Source: Caldisericota bacterium
GTDB taxonomy: Bacteria > Caldisericota > Caldisericia > Cryosericales > Cryosericaceae
DNA: 13,204 bases
Assembly (NCBI GenBank): GCA_022710025.1
Contig: JAKLHS010000005.1
Coordinates: forward strand, 1-13,204
Direction of reading: 5' to 3'
Shown here: piece after piece, positions 6,513 through 13,144 of the stretch
Position numbering within the stretch: the stretch's first letter is position 1
Layout of the letters: the number at the start of each line of letters is the position of its first letter
Made by a program: the position numbers and the translations under genes
The notes under the pieces: generated by a model
Database searches by the model: none
The model's input: only the letters and a program-made list of their open reading frames with translations
Told to the model about the DNA's origin: nothing

Positions 6513-8096
6513 TCAGTAGTTGAATTGCTGGACCAGATATGTCGGATTGAGCGGCTCTCCGGTAGCACGCTCGATCATTGAGTTCCAGGGGTATCGTGCA
6601 CCGGGTGTGAAAACGCTGTTGACAAACCAACGGCCGTTTTCTGTCGTCAGCACCTCTCCGCCGGATCTGGCCCGCAAGGCGTGATCGAACTGCGAGGCGA
6701 GCATTTCGCCAAGCAGGTAGTTGTGATAATAGACAGGCGCCATGGCGAAGTGATACTTGGCGGCCCAGTCAGGCTGATCGAGGCGTTCCTCGGGAACATT
6801 GAGATATTGAATGTCCCGCACGCCCTGGTACCACCGTCGACTGTCACTGACTTCGGTGCGGTACAGCTCTCGTTCGAACAGCGCGAAATGGGTGATCCAG
6901 CGGGTAGAGACCAGCATCTGATCACGGATGGCGGTCGGCAGTTCCCCCTGTAGTTTGTGGTAGCTTGCCTCGTCGATCCCAACGATCTGGCGGTACCATT
7001 CCGGACTGCGGGCCATGCGGCCGAAGAACATGGCGACGGCTTCGGTCGTGAACGTGTGGGCCGCTGCGCGCAGGAGCGCCGGCAACGAGAAATCGAGGTG
7101 CTTGTCGTACGTGGCGTGCCCCATCTCGTGCAGGAGCGTCTCCATCTCGGTTTCATTGGGCCGCAGGTTGGCAAGGACACGGACATCGCCCTGCCGGTCG
7201 AGATGCGTGGTGAATGCATGCTGATCCTTGCTCGGACGTTCATACAGGTCACTGCGCTTCAGGATGTCACGGATGTCGAGCCCGATACTGTCGTAGGTTG
7301 CAGTGGCGAAGCCTTCGACGACGTGATCGCCTTTCCCTTCATAGAATATGGCAAGGTCAGTCTGCGTAGTGCGCGGCGCTTCCTGGAAGAACATGTCGCT
7401 CATGTGCCATGGCATGAGGCGGTCGGGTTCAACGCCCAATCGCTTGCCGACTGCTTCGTCGATAGCATCCTTGACGCGTCGGAACAGGACGTCGGTCTGC
7501 TGCCGGTAGGTAGTCAGGATCCCGCACAACCAGGAGCTGTCGAACTCCTGCAGTTCGATCTCCATCTCGTAGTAGTTGGCATAGCCGAGTTTGACAGCCG
7601 AGTCGTTGCGCAGTTTGATGAGGTCCATGAGCTTGGGCTCCAGGACCGCGCCAACCTGTTTGCTGGCAACCCATGCCTTCTTGCGCAGATCGTTGTCCGT
7701 GCTGGACCGCAGAATCTCCTCGATCTGTTTGTTATTGACTTCTTTACCGTCGATCGTGCCCCGGAACTTGGTGACGATCTCCTGAAGCGCGATCTGTTTA
7801 CTGACCAGTTGCTGCAGCGTCTCCTTGTCCAGCTGATTTTCGACCATCATGTTATGCGCGACGACGAACTGGCGCCGTTCGAGTTCGTTCAGGTCAGAAC
7901 CGGCAAGCATGGTATTGATAGTATCAAACCGGTTTCTGTCAGCAAGGAACAGGCGCAGTTCAAGGTCTGCCTGCTCGCACGCGGCGGCAAATTCATCCTT
8001 GCCCGTCGTCGCCAGATTCCAGTTAGCAGTGCTGCTGCGCGTGTACAACGTTCGCAGCGTTTCGTTCAATTCACGCAGAAAGGCCGTTTTTTCCAT
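6513..8096 (-). CDS. M3/M2-type zinc metallopeptidase (oligoendopeptidase-like)
   Basis: HEXXH zinc peptidase of 527 residues with no signal peptide or membrane segment, so probably cytoplasmic and acting on oligopeptides. The zinc site is H323-E324-x2-H327 in LLHEMGHATY, with E352 in HTFTTEA 25 residues later as third ligand, the spacing of M3 peptidases. The C-terminal H449 and the tyrosines at 456, 457 and 460 resemble the substrate-binding segment of M2 (ACE-like) and M3 enzymes. PWHMSDMFFQEAP (229-241) is another conserved-looking block. The ATG at 8096 is chosen because GAGGAGGT lies just upstream on the minus strand; the longer frame to 8159 adds 21 unlikely residues. Convergent with the lysine operon and divergent from ribU. 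Peptide breakdown fits an amino-acid fermenter. The exact subfamily (PepF, M3, M2-like) is unresolved. Confidence 0.88.
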   Translation of the reverse strand: MEKTAFLRELNETLRTLYTRSSTANWNLATTGKDEFAAACEQADLELRLFLADRNRFDTINTMLAGSDLNELERRQFVVAHNMMVENQLDKETLQQLVSKQIALQEIVTKFRGTIDGKEVNNKQIEEILRSSTDNDLRKKAWVASKQVGAVLEPKLMDLIKLRNDSAVKLGYANYYEMEIELQEFDSSWLCGILTTYRQQTDVLFRRVKDAIDEAVGKRLGVEPDRLMPWHMSDMFFQEAPRTTQTDLAIFYEGKGDHVVEGFATATYDSIGLDIRDILKRSDLYERPSKDQHAFTTHLDRQGDVRVLANLRPNETEMETLLHEMGHATYDKHLDFSLPALLRAAAHTFTTEAVAMFFGRMARSPEWYRQIVGIDEASYHKLQGELPTAIRDQMLVSTRWITHFALFERELYRTEVSDSRRWYQGVRDIQYLNVPEERLDQPDWAAKYHFAMAPVYYHNYLLGEMLASQFDHALRARSGGEVLTTENGRWFVNSVFTPGARYPWNSMIERATGEPLNPTYLVQQFNY

Positions 8097-8100
8097 CGAT

Positions 8101-8108
8101 ACCTCCTC
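8101..8108 (-). promoter_or_regulatory. Ribosome binding site of the peptidase gene
   Basis: Read on the minus strand, GAGGAGGT ends 4 nt before the ATG at 8096. It decides against the upstream in-frame start at 8159. Confidence 0.8.
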
Positions 8109-8114
8109 AGATAT

Positions 8115-8125
8115 GTACAGTGTAC
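8115..8125. repeat. Inverted repeat GTACA-g-TGTAC
   Basis: Perfect 5-bp arms around one base. It overlaps the presumed -10 of the peptidase promoter, a position expected for a repressor operator. No regulator gene is nearby, so the role is a guess. Confidence 0.4.
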
Positions 8126-8145
8126 GAAGGATCGCGTCGATGCAA
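8119..8145 (-). promoter_or_regulatory. Possible promoter of the peptidase gene
   Basis: On the minus strand TTGCAT (8145-8140) and TACACT (8124-8119) are spaced by 15 bp, slightly short for sigma70. Transcription would begin a few bases before the ribosome site. The -10 lies inside the inverted repeat at 8115-8125. Confidence 0.35.
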
Positions 8146-8157
8146 CATGCGCCTGCC

Positions 8158-8171
8158 ATTCAGATCTGAAT
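8158..8171. repeat. Perfect 14-bp palindrome ATTCAGATCTGAAT
   Basis: Perfectly symmetric site between the divergent peptidase and ribU promoters, upstream of both. It could bind a dimeric regulator. Its core CAGATCTG recurs directly after the ribU stop (8958-8965). Confidence 0.45.
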
Positions 8172-8189
8172 CCGTCGTCTCCTCTCCGA

Positions 8190-8217
8190 TTGACACCACA
8201 GTGCCGCTTACTATACT
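8190..8217 (+). promoter_or_regulatory. Sigma70-type promoter of ribU
   Basis: A consensus -35 TTGACA (8190-8195), a 16-bp spacer and TATACT (8212-8217). The predicted start near 8223-8225 coincides with the 5' strand of riboswitch helix P1, so the transcript begins with the riboswitch. Confidence 0.85.
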
Positions 8218-8222
8218 GGCAT

Positions 8223-8349
8223 CGTTCTCTGGGGCAGGGTGTGATTCCCGACCGGTGGTAGTAGCGAAGAGCTTAGCCCACGAGCCGTTGCGACGGCAGG
8301 ATCCGGTGCGATTCCGGAGCCGACAGTATAGTCTGGACGGAAAGAGACG
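8223..8349 (+). ncRNA. FMN riboswitch (RFN element)
   Basis: All conserved RFN blocks appear in order: GGGGCAGGGTG, ATTCCCGACCGG, GGTA, AGCCCACGAGC, ATCCGGTGCGATTCCGGAG, GCCGAC and AGTCTGGACGGAAAGAGA. Helix P1 forms between 8223-8230 and 8343-8349 with one bulged base. The element binds flavin mononucleotide and lowers expression of the downstream riboflavin transporter when FMN is plentiful. The 63 bases between it and the ATG form the expression platform, which shows no T-run. Confidence 0.96.
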
Positions 8350-8360
8350 TCTGCTTTCCG
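8338..8360 (+). promoter_or_regulatory. Alternative hairpin competing with riboswitch P1
   Basis: CGGAAAG (8338-8344) pairs perfectly with CTTTCCG (8354-8360) across a 9-nt loop. Its 5' arm includes bases 8343-8344 of the P1 3' strand, so it cannot coexist with full P1. It is a candidate ligand-free structure. Confidence 0.5.
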
Positions 8361-8407
8361 CGCCCCCAGGGTTGACTGCAGCGCATGCTGCGTCCGCTGT
8401 GGAGGTG
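8361..8407 (+). promoter_or_regulatory. Possible Shine-Dalgarno sequestering pairing before ribU
   Basis: CGCCCCCA (8361-8368) can pair with TGGAGGTG (8400-8407) with one G.U pair and one C-A mismatch, burying the ribosome site. GCAGC/GCTGC (8378-8382 with 8387-8391) forms a small hairpin inside the loop. This would make regulation translational. Inferred by eye, without energies. Confidence 0.4.
8401..8405 (+). promoter_or_regulatory. Ribosome binding site selecting ribU start at 8412
   Basis: GGAGG lies 6 nt before ATG 8412. The upstream in-frame ATG at 8385 has no ribosome site and lies inside the regulatory hairpin. Confidence 0.8.
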
Positions 8408-8411
8408 GAGA

Positions 8412-8957
8412 ATGGAGTCAAAGAAACTGCGCGTGCTGGCTGCGTCAGGCATGCTTGCCGCCGTCGGATATGTCCTTCAGTTGTTCGAGTTTCCGCTGTT
8501 GCCCGCTGCTTCCTTCCTCAAGTTCGACTTCGGAGATGTAGCCGTCGCCTTGGCAGGGTGGGCGATGGGTCCCGCCGCTGCCGTGCTTACGGCGCTGGTG
8601 AAGGGAATTCTGTGGGGTGTCATCGGGCACGGCGCAGACGGGTGGGTAGGCGCGGGGATGAACACGGTAACCGTGCTGGCGTTCGCCCTTCCGTTCGCGT
8701 TCTTCCGTCAAGAGAAGAAACTGCGGGGACCGGTTCTGGCAGCCGTCTTGGGGATTGCGTGCATGACGGCGGTCATGGCAGGAGTGAACCTGGCCGTCGA
8801 TCCCTGGTACTTCAAGATGCCGTTCGCGGCAGTAAGAGCGCTGGTCGTCTCCGCCATCATCCCGTTCAACTTGCTGCGCGGGCTTATCAACGGTACGGCC
8901 ACGGCAGTCGTCGCACTTGCATTCGGGAGGACCCCTCTGTTTCATCACGACGCCTGA
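8412..8957 (+). CDS. ribU: Riboflavin ECF transporter S component
   Basis: Integral membrane protein of 181 residues that binds riboflavin and works with a shared ECF energizing module (two ATPases and a T component), which is not in this window. It has about five to six hydrophobic segments. The hallmark RibU block LPAASFLKFDFGDVAVALAG lies after the first membrane helix, followed by the conserved alternation of glycines and a lysine (GPAAAVLTALVKG). Assignment to riboflavin rather than another vitamin is strongly supported by the FMN riboswitch directly upstream. It is transcribed alone from the promoter at 8190, or possibly with alaS, because no clear terminator follows. It reads on the plus strand, divergent from the peptidase. 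Confidence 0.94.
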   Translation: MESKKLRVLAASGMLAAVGYVLQLFEFPLLPAASFLKFDFGDVAVALAGWAMGPAAAVLTALVKGILWGVIGHGADGWVGAGMNTVTVLAFALPFAFFRQEKKLRGPVLAAVLGIACMTAVMAGVNLAVDPWYFKMPFAAVRALVVSAIIPFNLLRGLINGTATAVVALAFGRTPLFHHDA

Positions 8958-8979
8958 CAGATCTGCGAAGACACTGTTC

Positions 8980-9007
8980 TTGCCTCACGAAGCGCCGACG
9001 ATATACT
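8980..9007 (+). promoter_or_regulatory. Probable promoter of alaS
   Basis: TTGCCT (8980-8985), a 16-bp spacer and TATACT (9002-9007), with the same -10 and spacing as the ribU promoter. It leaves a leader of only about 40 nt before the GTG, too short for a T-box. Confidence 0.6.
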
Positions 9008-9052
9008 GACGTCACGCGCCGGAGCACTGGCCGGCAACTCGTGAGGTGACAA

Positions 9053-11650
9053 GTGAACTCAGCAGACATTCGGGAAAGTTATCTCCGGTTCTTCGAACAG
9101 CATGACCACCTGAGAGTGCCCAGCGCTCCCCTGCTTTCTTCCGATCCGACGCTCCTCTTCACGGCAGCAGGCATGGTGCCTCTGAAACAATACTATCTGG
9201 GGGAGGCGATCCCTCCGAAAGCGCGCATGACGTCGGATCAGAAGTGCATCCGTACGAACGATATCGAGCGCGTCGGACGAACGGCCAGGCACCATACCTT
9301 TTTTGAGATGCTGGGCAATTTCTCTATCGGAGATTATTTCAAGGACGACGCTGTCGCCATGGCGTACGAGTATTCCACACGCGTACTGGGTCTGCCGGCG
9401 GAGCGGATATGGGTCACCATCTACGAGGACGATGCACAGACCGCCGATATCTGGCGCAAGGTAGGTATTCCGCGTGAACGGATCGTGGCCATGGGCGCCG
9501 AAGTCAACTTCTGGACCATGGGCCCCGTGGGCCCCTGCGGGCCGTGCAGTGAGTTATATGTCGACCGTGGGATCCGCCATCCTGGGGATGAACGTCAGCA
9601 CATGGGCGATGAGGGCGACCGGTTCCTCGAGTACTGGAACCTTGTCTTCACCCAGTTTGATCGCCAGTCGGACGGCTCTCTCAAACCGCTTGCGCGCAAG
9701 AACATAGACACGGGTCTCGGGCTCGAACGCATGGTGAGCATCATCGAAGACACGGAAACGGATTTCGAGACGGACGGGTTTCTGCCGATTATCGAGACGG
9801 TGGCACGCCTGTCACATCAGGAATATGGTCTGGATGCACAGATCACGGCACGTATCAGAACGATCGCCGACCACGTGCGTGCGTGTACGTTCCTTATGGC
9901 CGAGAATCTCCTGCCCAGCAACGAGAAACAGGGATATGTTCTGCGCCGGCTCCTGCGCCGTTCCCAGGCGCTCGGACGCATGATCGGCATCCAGGGGGCA
10001 TTCATGAGCGCTGTCGCCGATGCGGTGATCGAGCAGATGCGACAGCCGTTTCCCGAGCTTGTCCCGGTACGCGACCGCATCAAGCACGATATGGATGTCG
10101 AAGAGCAGAGGTTTGATCGCACGCTGCAGAGCGGTCTGGGGGAGTTTACAAGGGCCGTGGACGCTGTGCGGAAGGAAGGCGAGGATATCTTTCCGGGTAC
10201 GACGGCATTCTACCTGCACGATACGCTGGGCTTTCCCGTGGAGCTGACGGCGGACCTCCTGCGCGACGCCGGCCTCACGCTGGACCGCGAGGGATTCGAT
10301 GCGCTCCTGGCCGAACAGCGCCACTCCGGAAACGAATCATCCGGATTCGAGGAAGCGACGCGTGAGCGCACCGGGTCTATCAGGCTGCGCGATACTGTCG
10401 GCCATACGCACTTCGTCGGCTACGAGACTCTGTCTGCAGAAGCGGTCGTCACGGGATTAGTCCGTGACGGGCAGATCGTATCGAGCGCGAAAGCCGGCGA
10501 CCATGTGGGGCTGGTGCTGTCGTCGACGCCGTTCTACGGGGAAAGAGGCGGACAGGTGGGCGATACGGGCGTCATCACGACGCAGGGGGCTCGTCTGGAA
10601 GTGAACGACACCAGAGCGCCCGTGGATGGTCTGACGATCCATGAGGGCGTTGTCAGTGAGGGTGTCATTGCGGCGGGAGACGCTGCGCGCGCAGAGGTCG
10701 ACGGTGCTCGTCGTGCAGCCATTGCCAGGGCTCATACGGCAACGCACCTCCTTCAGGCGGCACTTCGGGCGATGGATCCGACGGTCCAGCAGAAAGGTTC
10801 GAAGGTCATGCCGGATGAGTTTCACTTTGACTTCAGCTTCCGGGGCGCTCTGGATGGCGAGGATCGGGCAGCGCTGGAACGAACCGTTCTCGGATATATC
10901 ACGGCCAACGTTTCCGTCCGAACCGACGTCATGCCGCTGGACGAAGCCCGCAAGAGCGGGGCGCTTGCATTCTTCGGCGAAAAGTATGGAGCGACGGTAC
11001 GCGTCGTCACGGCGGATGGGATTTCCCGTGAGCTCTGCGGGGGGACACACGTACGGGCGACAGGGGACATCGGCATCCTGCAGGTGAAGTCGATACGAAG
11101 CATTGGTACGGACACACGCCGTATCGAGGCGTCGGTGGGATTCGGAGCGTTGCGGGAATTCGATGATCAGAGGCGGAGCATCGAAGAACTCGCAGGTATC
11201 CTGGGTGCCGCCCCCGTGGCAGAAGAAATCGATACCGCCGCTCGTGAGCTCGTGGTTGCTGTGAAGGAACGGGATCGCCGCATCGAGAGTCTGACAGACG
11301 CCGCTGCGGACAGGCGCGTGCGAGAACTCCTCGCCCAACCTCTCAAGATCAGGGATCAGTCTGTCGTCATCGCTGCATTCGACGAGCTGTCCGCCGATGC
11401 CCTGCGCCGTGCCGGGGATACGGCTGAGCAGTGCTTGCACGACGGAGTATTTATCGGCATCGCAACAGGCGGCGATGGATTTGCCGTCGTCAAGGTCTTT
11501 GGAGCGGCGCGATCGACGTTCTCTGCCCGCGACATCTTCACGGCGCTGACAGGGAAGTTCGGAGGAAAAGGGGGAGGCAGCGACCGCATGTGCCAGGGGC
11601 GTGTCGGCGGGATTCCCACGGCCGCCGACCTGGAGGCGCTGCTTGCTTGA
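9053..11650 (+). CDS. alaS: Alanine--tRNA ligase
   Basis: Alanyl-tRNA synthetase of 865 residues, a normal full length. It charges tRNA-Ala and hydrolyses mischarged Ser/Gly-tRNA. The class II catalytic domain opens with IRESYLRFFEQHDH and contains the motif 2 region RTARHHTFFEMLGNFSIGDYF. The editing domain has its four zinc ligands, H561 and H565 (HTATH) and C662 and H666 (CGGTH). The C-terminal DHHA1 domain ends with the GGKGGGSDRMCQG signature. The start is GTG at 9053, five bases after GAGGT (9043-9047), and the N-terminus MNSADIRESYL matches the family. The 3' end overlaps the ruvX start by 8 bp. It is the first gene of a run alaS-ruvX-mltG-udk on the plus strand. Confidence 0.98.
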   Translation: MNSADIRESYLRFFEQHDHLRVPSAPLLSSDPTLLFTAAGMVPLKQYYLGEAIPPKARMTSDQKCIRTNDIERVGRTARHHTFFEMLGNFSIGDYFKDDAVAMAYEYSTRVLGLPAERIWVTIYEDDAQTADIWRKVGIPRERIVAMGAEVNFWTMGPVGPCGPCSELYVDRGIRHPGDERQHMGDEGDRFLEYWNLVFTQFDRQSDGSLKPLARKNIDTGLGLERMVSIIEDTETDFETDGFLPIIETVARLSHQEYGLDAQITARIRTIADHVRACTFLMAENLLPSNEKQGYVLRRLLRRSQALGRMIGIQGAFMSAVADAVIEQMRQPFPELVPVRDRIKHDMDVEEQRFDRTLQSGLGEFTRAVDAVRKEGEDIFPGTTAFYLHDTLGFPVELTADLLRDAGLTLDREGFDALLAEQRHSGNESSGFEEATRERTGSIRLRDTVGHTHFVGYETLSAEAVVTGLVRDGQIVSSAKAGDHVGLVLSSTPFYGERGGQVGDTGVITTQGARLEVNDTRAPVDGLTIHEGVVSEGVIAAGDAARAEVDGARRAAIARAHTATHLLQAALRAMDPTVQQKGSKVMPDEFHFDFSFRGALDGEDRAALERTVLGYITANVSVRTDVMPLDEARKSGALAFFGEKYGATVRVVTADGISRELCGGTHVRATGDIGILQVKSIRSIGTDTRRIEASVGFGALREFDDQRRSIEELAGILGAAPVAEEIDTAARELVVAVKERDRRIESLTDAAADRRVRELLAQPLKIRDQSVVIAAFDELSADALRRAGDTAEQCLHDGVFIGIATGGDGFAVVKVFGAARSTFSARDIFTALTGKFGGKGGGSDRMCQGRVGGIPTAADLEALLA
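11632..11636 (+). promoter_or_regulatory. Ribosome binding site selecting the ruvX TTG start
   Basis: GGAGG inside the end of alaS, 6 nt before TTG 11643. The upstream in-frame GTG 11601 and downstream TTG 11676 lack a comparable site. Confidence 0.65.
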
Positions 11651-12110
11651 GGGACCGGCCGGCCCGTCTGTCATATTGTGTATCGACGTAGGCCAGCGAC
11701 ATATCGGGCTTGCCCGCGGGATCCGAGAAGTCGGTGCCGCACTGCCTGCGGGTTCGCTCGAAATGACGACGCCGGCGGAGACAGCACGGCGCGTTGCAGA
11801 CCTTGTCGTACGCGAAGGTGCATCCTGCCTGGTCGTGGGCCTTCCCCTCGCGCTGGACGGCAGCGACACGCTGCAAACGCGGAAGGTGCGGCGCTTTGCC
11901 GGGCTCGTTCGCAAGGAACTCGGTGCTCGGAGCTTGGGACAAACAGTCCGGGTCGAGCTTGCCGATGAGCGATGGTCTTCCGTGGCCGTCGGCAGGGCGG
12001 CCAGAACCCAGGGGTTGTCGGAAGCGGAGGGACGCGCCACCAAGGATCAGTGGGAAGCCGTCTACATCCTGCAGGGATACATGGATCGCGTGACAGGGCG
12101 GCATGACTGA
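11643..12110 (+). CDS. ruvX: Putative Holliday junction resolvase / pre-16S rRNA nuclease (YqgF family)
   Basis: RNase H-fold nuclease of the RuvX/YqgF family, 155 residues from TTG 11643. In the family it has been linked to 16S rRNA 5' processing and to Holliday-junction resolution. The metal-binding residues fall in the expected places: D15 in CIDVGQRHIG, the VVGLPLALDGS loop (64-74), D108/E109 in LADERW and D135 in KDQWEAVYILQGY. No ATG occurs near the first beta strand. TTG 11643 has GGAGG 6 nt upstream and overlaps the last 8 bp of alaS, so translation is probably coupled. A longer form from GTG 11601 would add 14 residues that look unlike the family. The 3' end overlaps mltG by 8 bp. 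Confidence 0.9.
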   Translation: MLEGPAGPSVILCIDVGQRHIGLARGIREVGAALPAGSLEMTTPAETARRVADLVVREGASCLVVGLPLALDGSDTLQTRKVRRFAGLVRKELGARSLGQTVRVELADERWSSVAVGRAARTQGLSEAEGRATKDQWEAVYILQGYMDRVTGRHD

Positions 12111-13143
12111 CATGGAGAAGGAGACCGGGCACAGCGGAACAGGAATGGAGTACAGACAGGTTTCATGGCTGCGGAGTCTGGCGTCGCGGGCCGGCGTCGC
12201 CGGCATGTTGGCGTGTTGTGCTATGGTGATCATGGCTGTGATCTGGTTTCAACTGTTTCACATCAATCCTCCCCTTTCCGGTACGTTCATCGACGTCTGT
12301 GCCGGCGATTCCATACGGGACGTGAGCGAACAGCTTTATGCGACCGGCATCACATCGTCGCCGCAGTCGCTGCGTCGATACTGGCAGCTCCGAAGGGGTG
12401 GCTCGCTGCGGACCGGGCGTTACCTCTTGACCGGCGTCGACGACATGCGCGAACTCTACCTGCTTTTCGCGAAAGGTTCTCCCGTGACCGTGCGTGTGAC
12501 CATTCCGGAAGGGTACACCGTTCGGCAGATCGCCGGTCGCTTTCAGGAAGAAGCCGGCATTTCTGCGGGGGACTTCCTGGCCGCTGCCGGAAGTGACGCA
12601 GGGAATCTGCTGGAGGGTTATCTTTTTCCAGACACCTATGACGTGCTGTACGCGGGGGACGCGCGTGATATCGTCGCCCGTATGCAGAAGCGGTTTGCGG
12701 AGATACTGCCCGTAGATTGGGAATCCGCTGCACGGTCGCGCGGTCTGACGAGCGACGAGCTTGTCATTGTCGCCTCCATCATTGAACGGGAGGTCAGGTA
12801 CGACAACGATCGACCGCTCGCGGGCAGTGTCATTTTCAACCGGCTTGCCGCAGACATGTTCCTGCAGATGGATGCTACACTCGGGTACGTCCTGCCGTCG
12901 CACGACGGGTTTTACTCCTCTGAGGAGCTCAAGGACCCGTCTCCCTACAACACCTACGTCCACCCGGGCCTTCCGCCGACTGCTATCTGCAATCCGGGCC
13001 TTGCCTCGCTGGAAGCGGCAGCGCACGCGCCGGCAACGGGCTACTACTATTTTCTGGCAAAACCGGACGGTCATTGTGTATTTGCCCGCACGTTTGCCGA
13101 GCACGAACGAAACATACGCAGATACCTTTCGGGAGGGAACTGA
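12103..13143 (+). CDS. mltG: Endolytic murein transglycosylase MltG
   Basis: Inner-membrane lytic transglycosylase of 346 residues that cuts nascent peptidoglycan glycan strands. A single membrane anchor covers about residues 33-53 after a short basic cytoplasmic tail. The catalytic YceG domain begins at the LysM-like part (about 60-125). Family motifs are IPEGYTVRQIA (134-144), LEGYLFPDTY (170-179), VIVASIIEREV with the likely catalytic glutamate E228, FNRLAADMFLQMDATLGY (245-262), SPYNTYVHPGLPPTAICNPG (280-299) and the C-terminal YYYFLAKPDGHCVFA. The ATG at 12103 overlaps the ruvX stop; ATG 12112 or 12145 are possible alternatives because none has a strong ribosome site. No missing key residue. 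Confidence 0.95.
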   Translation: MTDMEKETGHSGTGMEYRQVSWLRSLASRAGVAGMLACCAMVIMAVIWFQLFHINPPLSGTFIDVCAGDSIRDVSEQLYATGITSSPQSLRRYWQLRRGGSLRTGRYLLTGVDDMRELYLLFAKGSPVTVRVTIPEGYTVRQIAGRFQEEAGISAGDFLAAAGSDAGNLLEGYLFPDTYDVLYAGDARDIVARMQKRFAEILPVDWESAARSRGLTSDELVIVASIIEREVRYDNDRPLAGSVIFNRLAADMFLQMDATLGYVLPSHDGFYSSEELKDPSPYNTYVHPGLPPTAICNPGLASLEAAAHAPATGYYYFLAKPDGHCVFARTFAEHERNIRRYLSGGN

Positions 13144-13144
13144 C

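Noticed and set aside
6957..8261. Plus-strand open frame (434 codons) opposite the zinc peptidase
   Set aside because: Shadow of the peptidase gene; it runs on into the promoter and the start of the riboswitch, with no domain signature.
8385..8411. ATG 8385 as the ribU start
   Set aside because: It has no ribosome site and lies in the expression-platform hairpin; ATG 8412 has GGAGG 6 nt upstream.
9008..9052. T-box or other leader riboswitch before alaS
   Set aside because: Only about 45 bases lie between the -10 box and the start codon, with just a weak GCCGG/CCGGC repeat.
10457..12043. Long minus-strand open frame (528 codons) opposite alaS and ruvX
   Set aside because: It is the mirror of two well-supported genes, its translation shows no recognisable domain, and such open antisense frames are common in high-G+C coding DNA.
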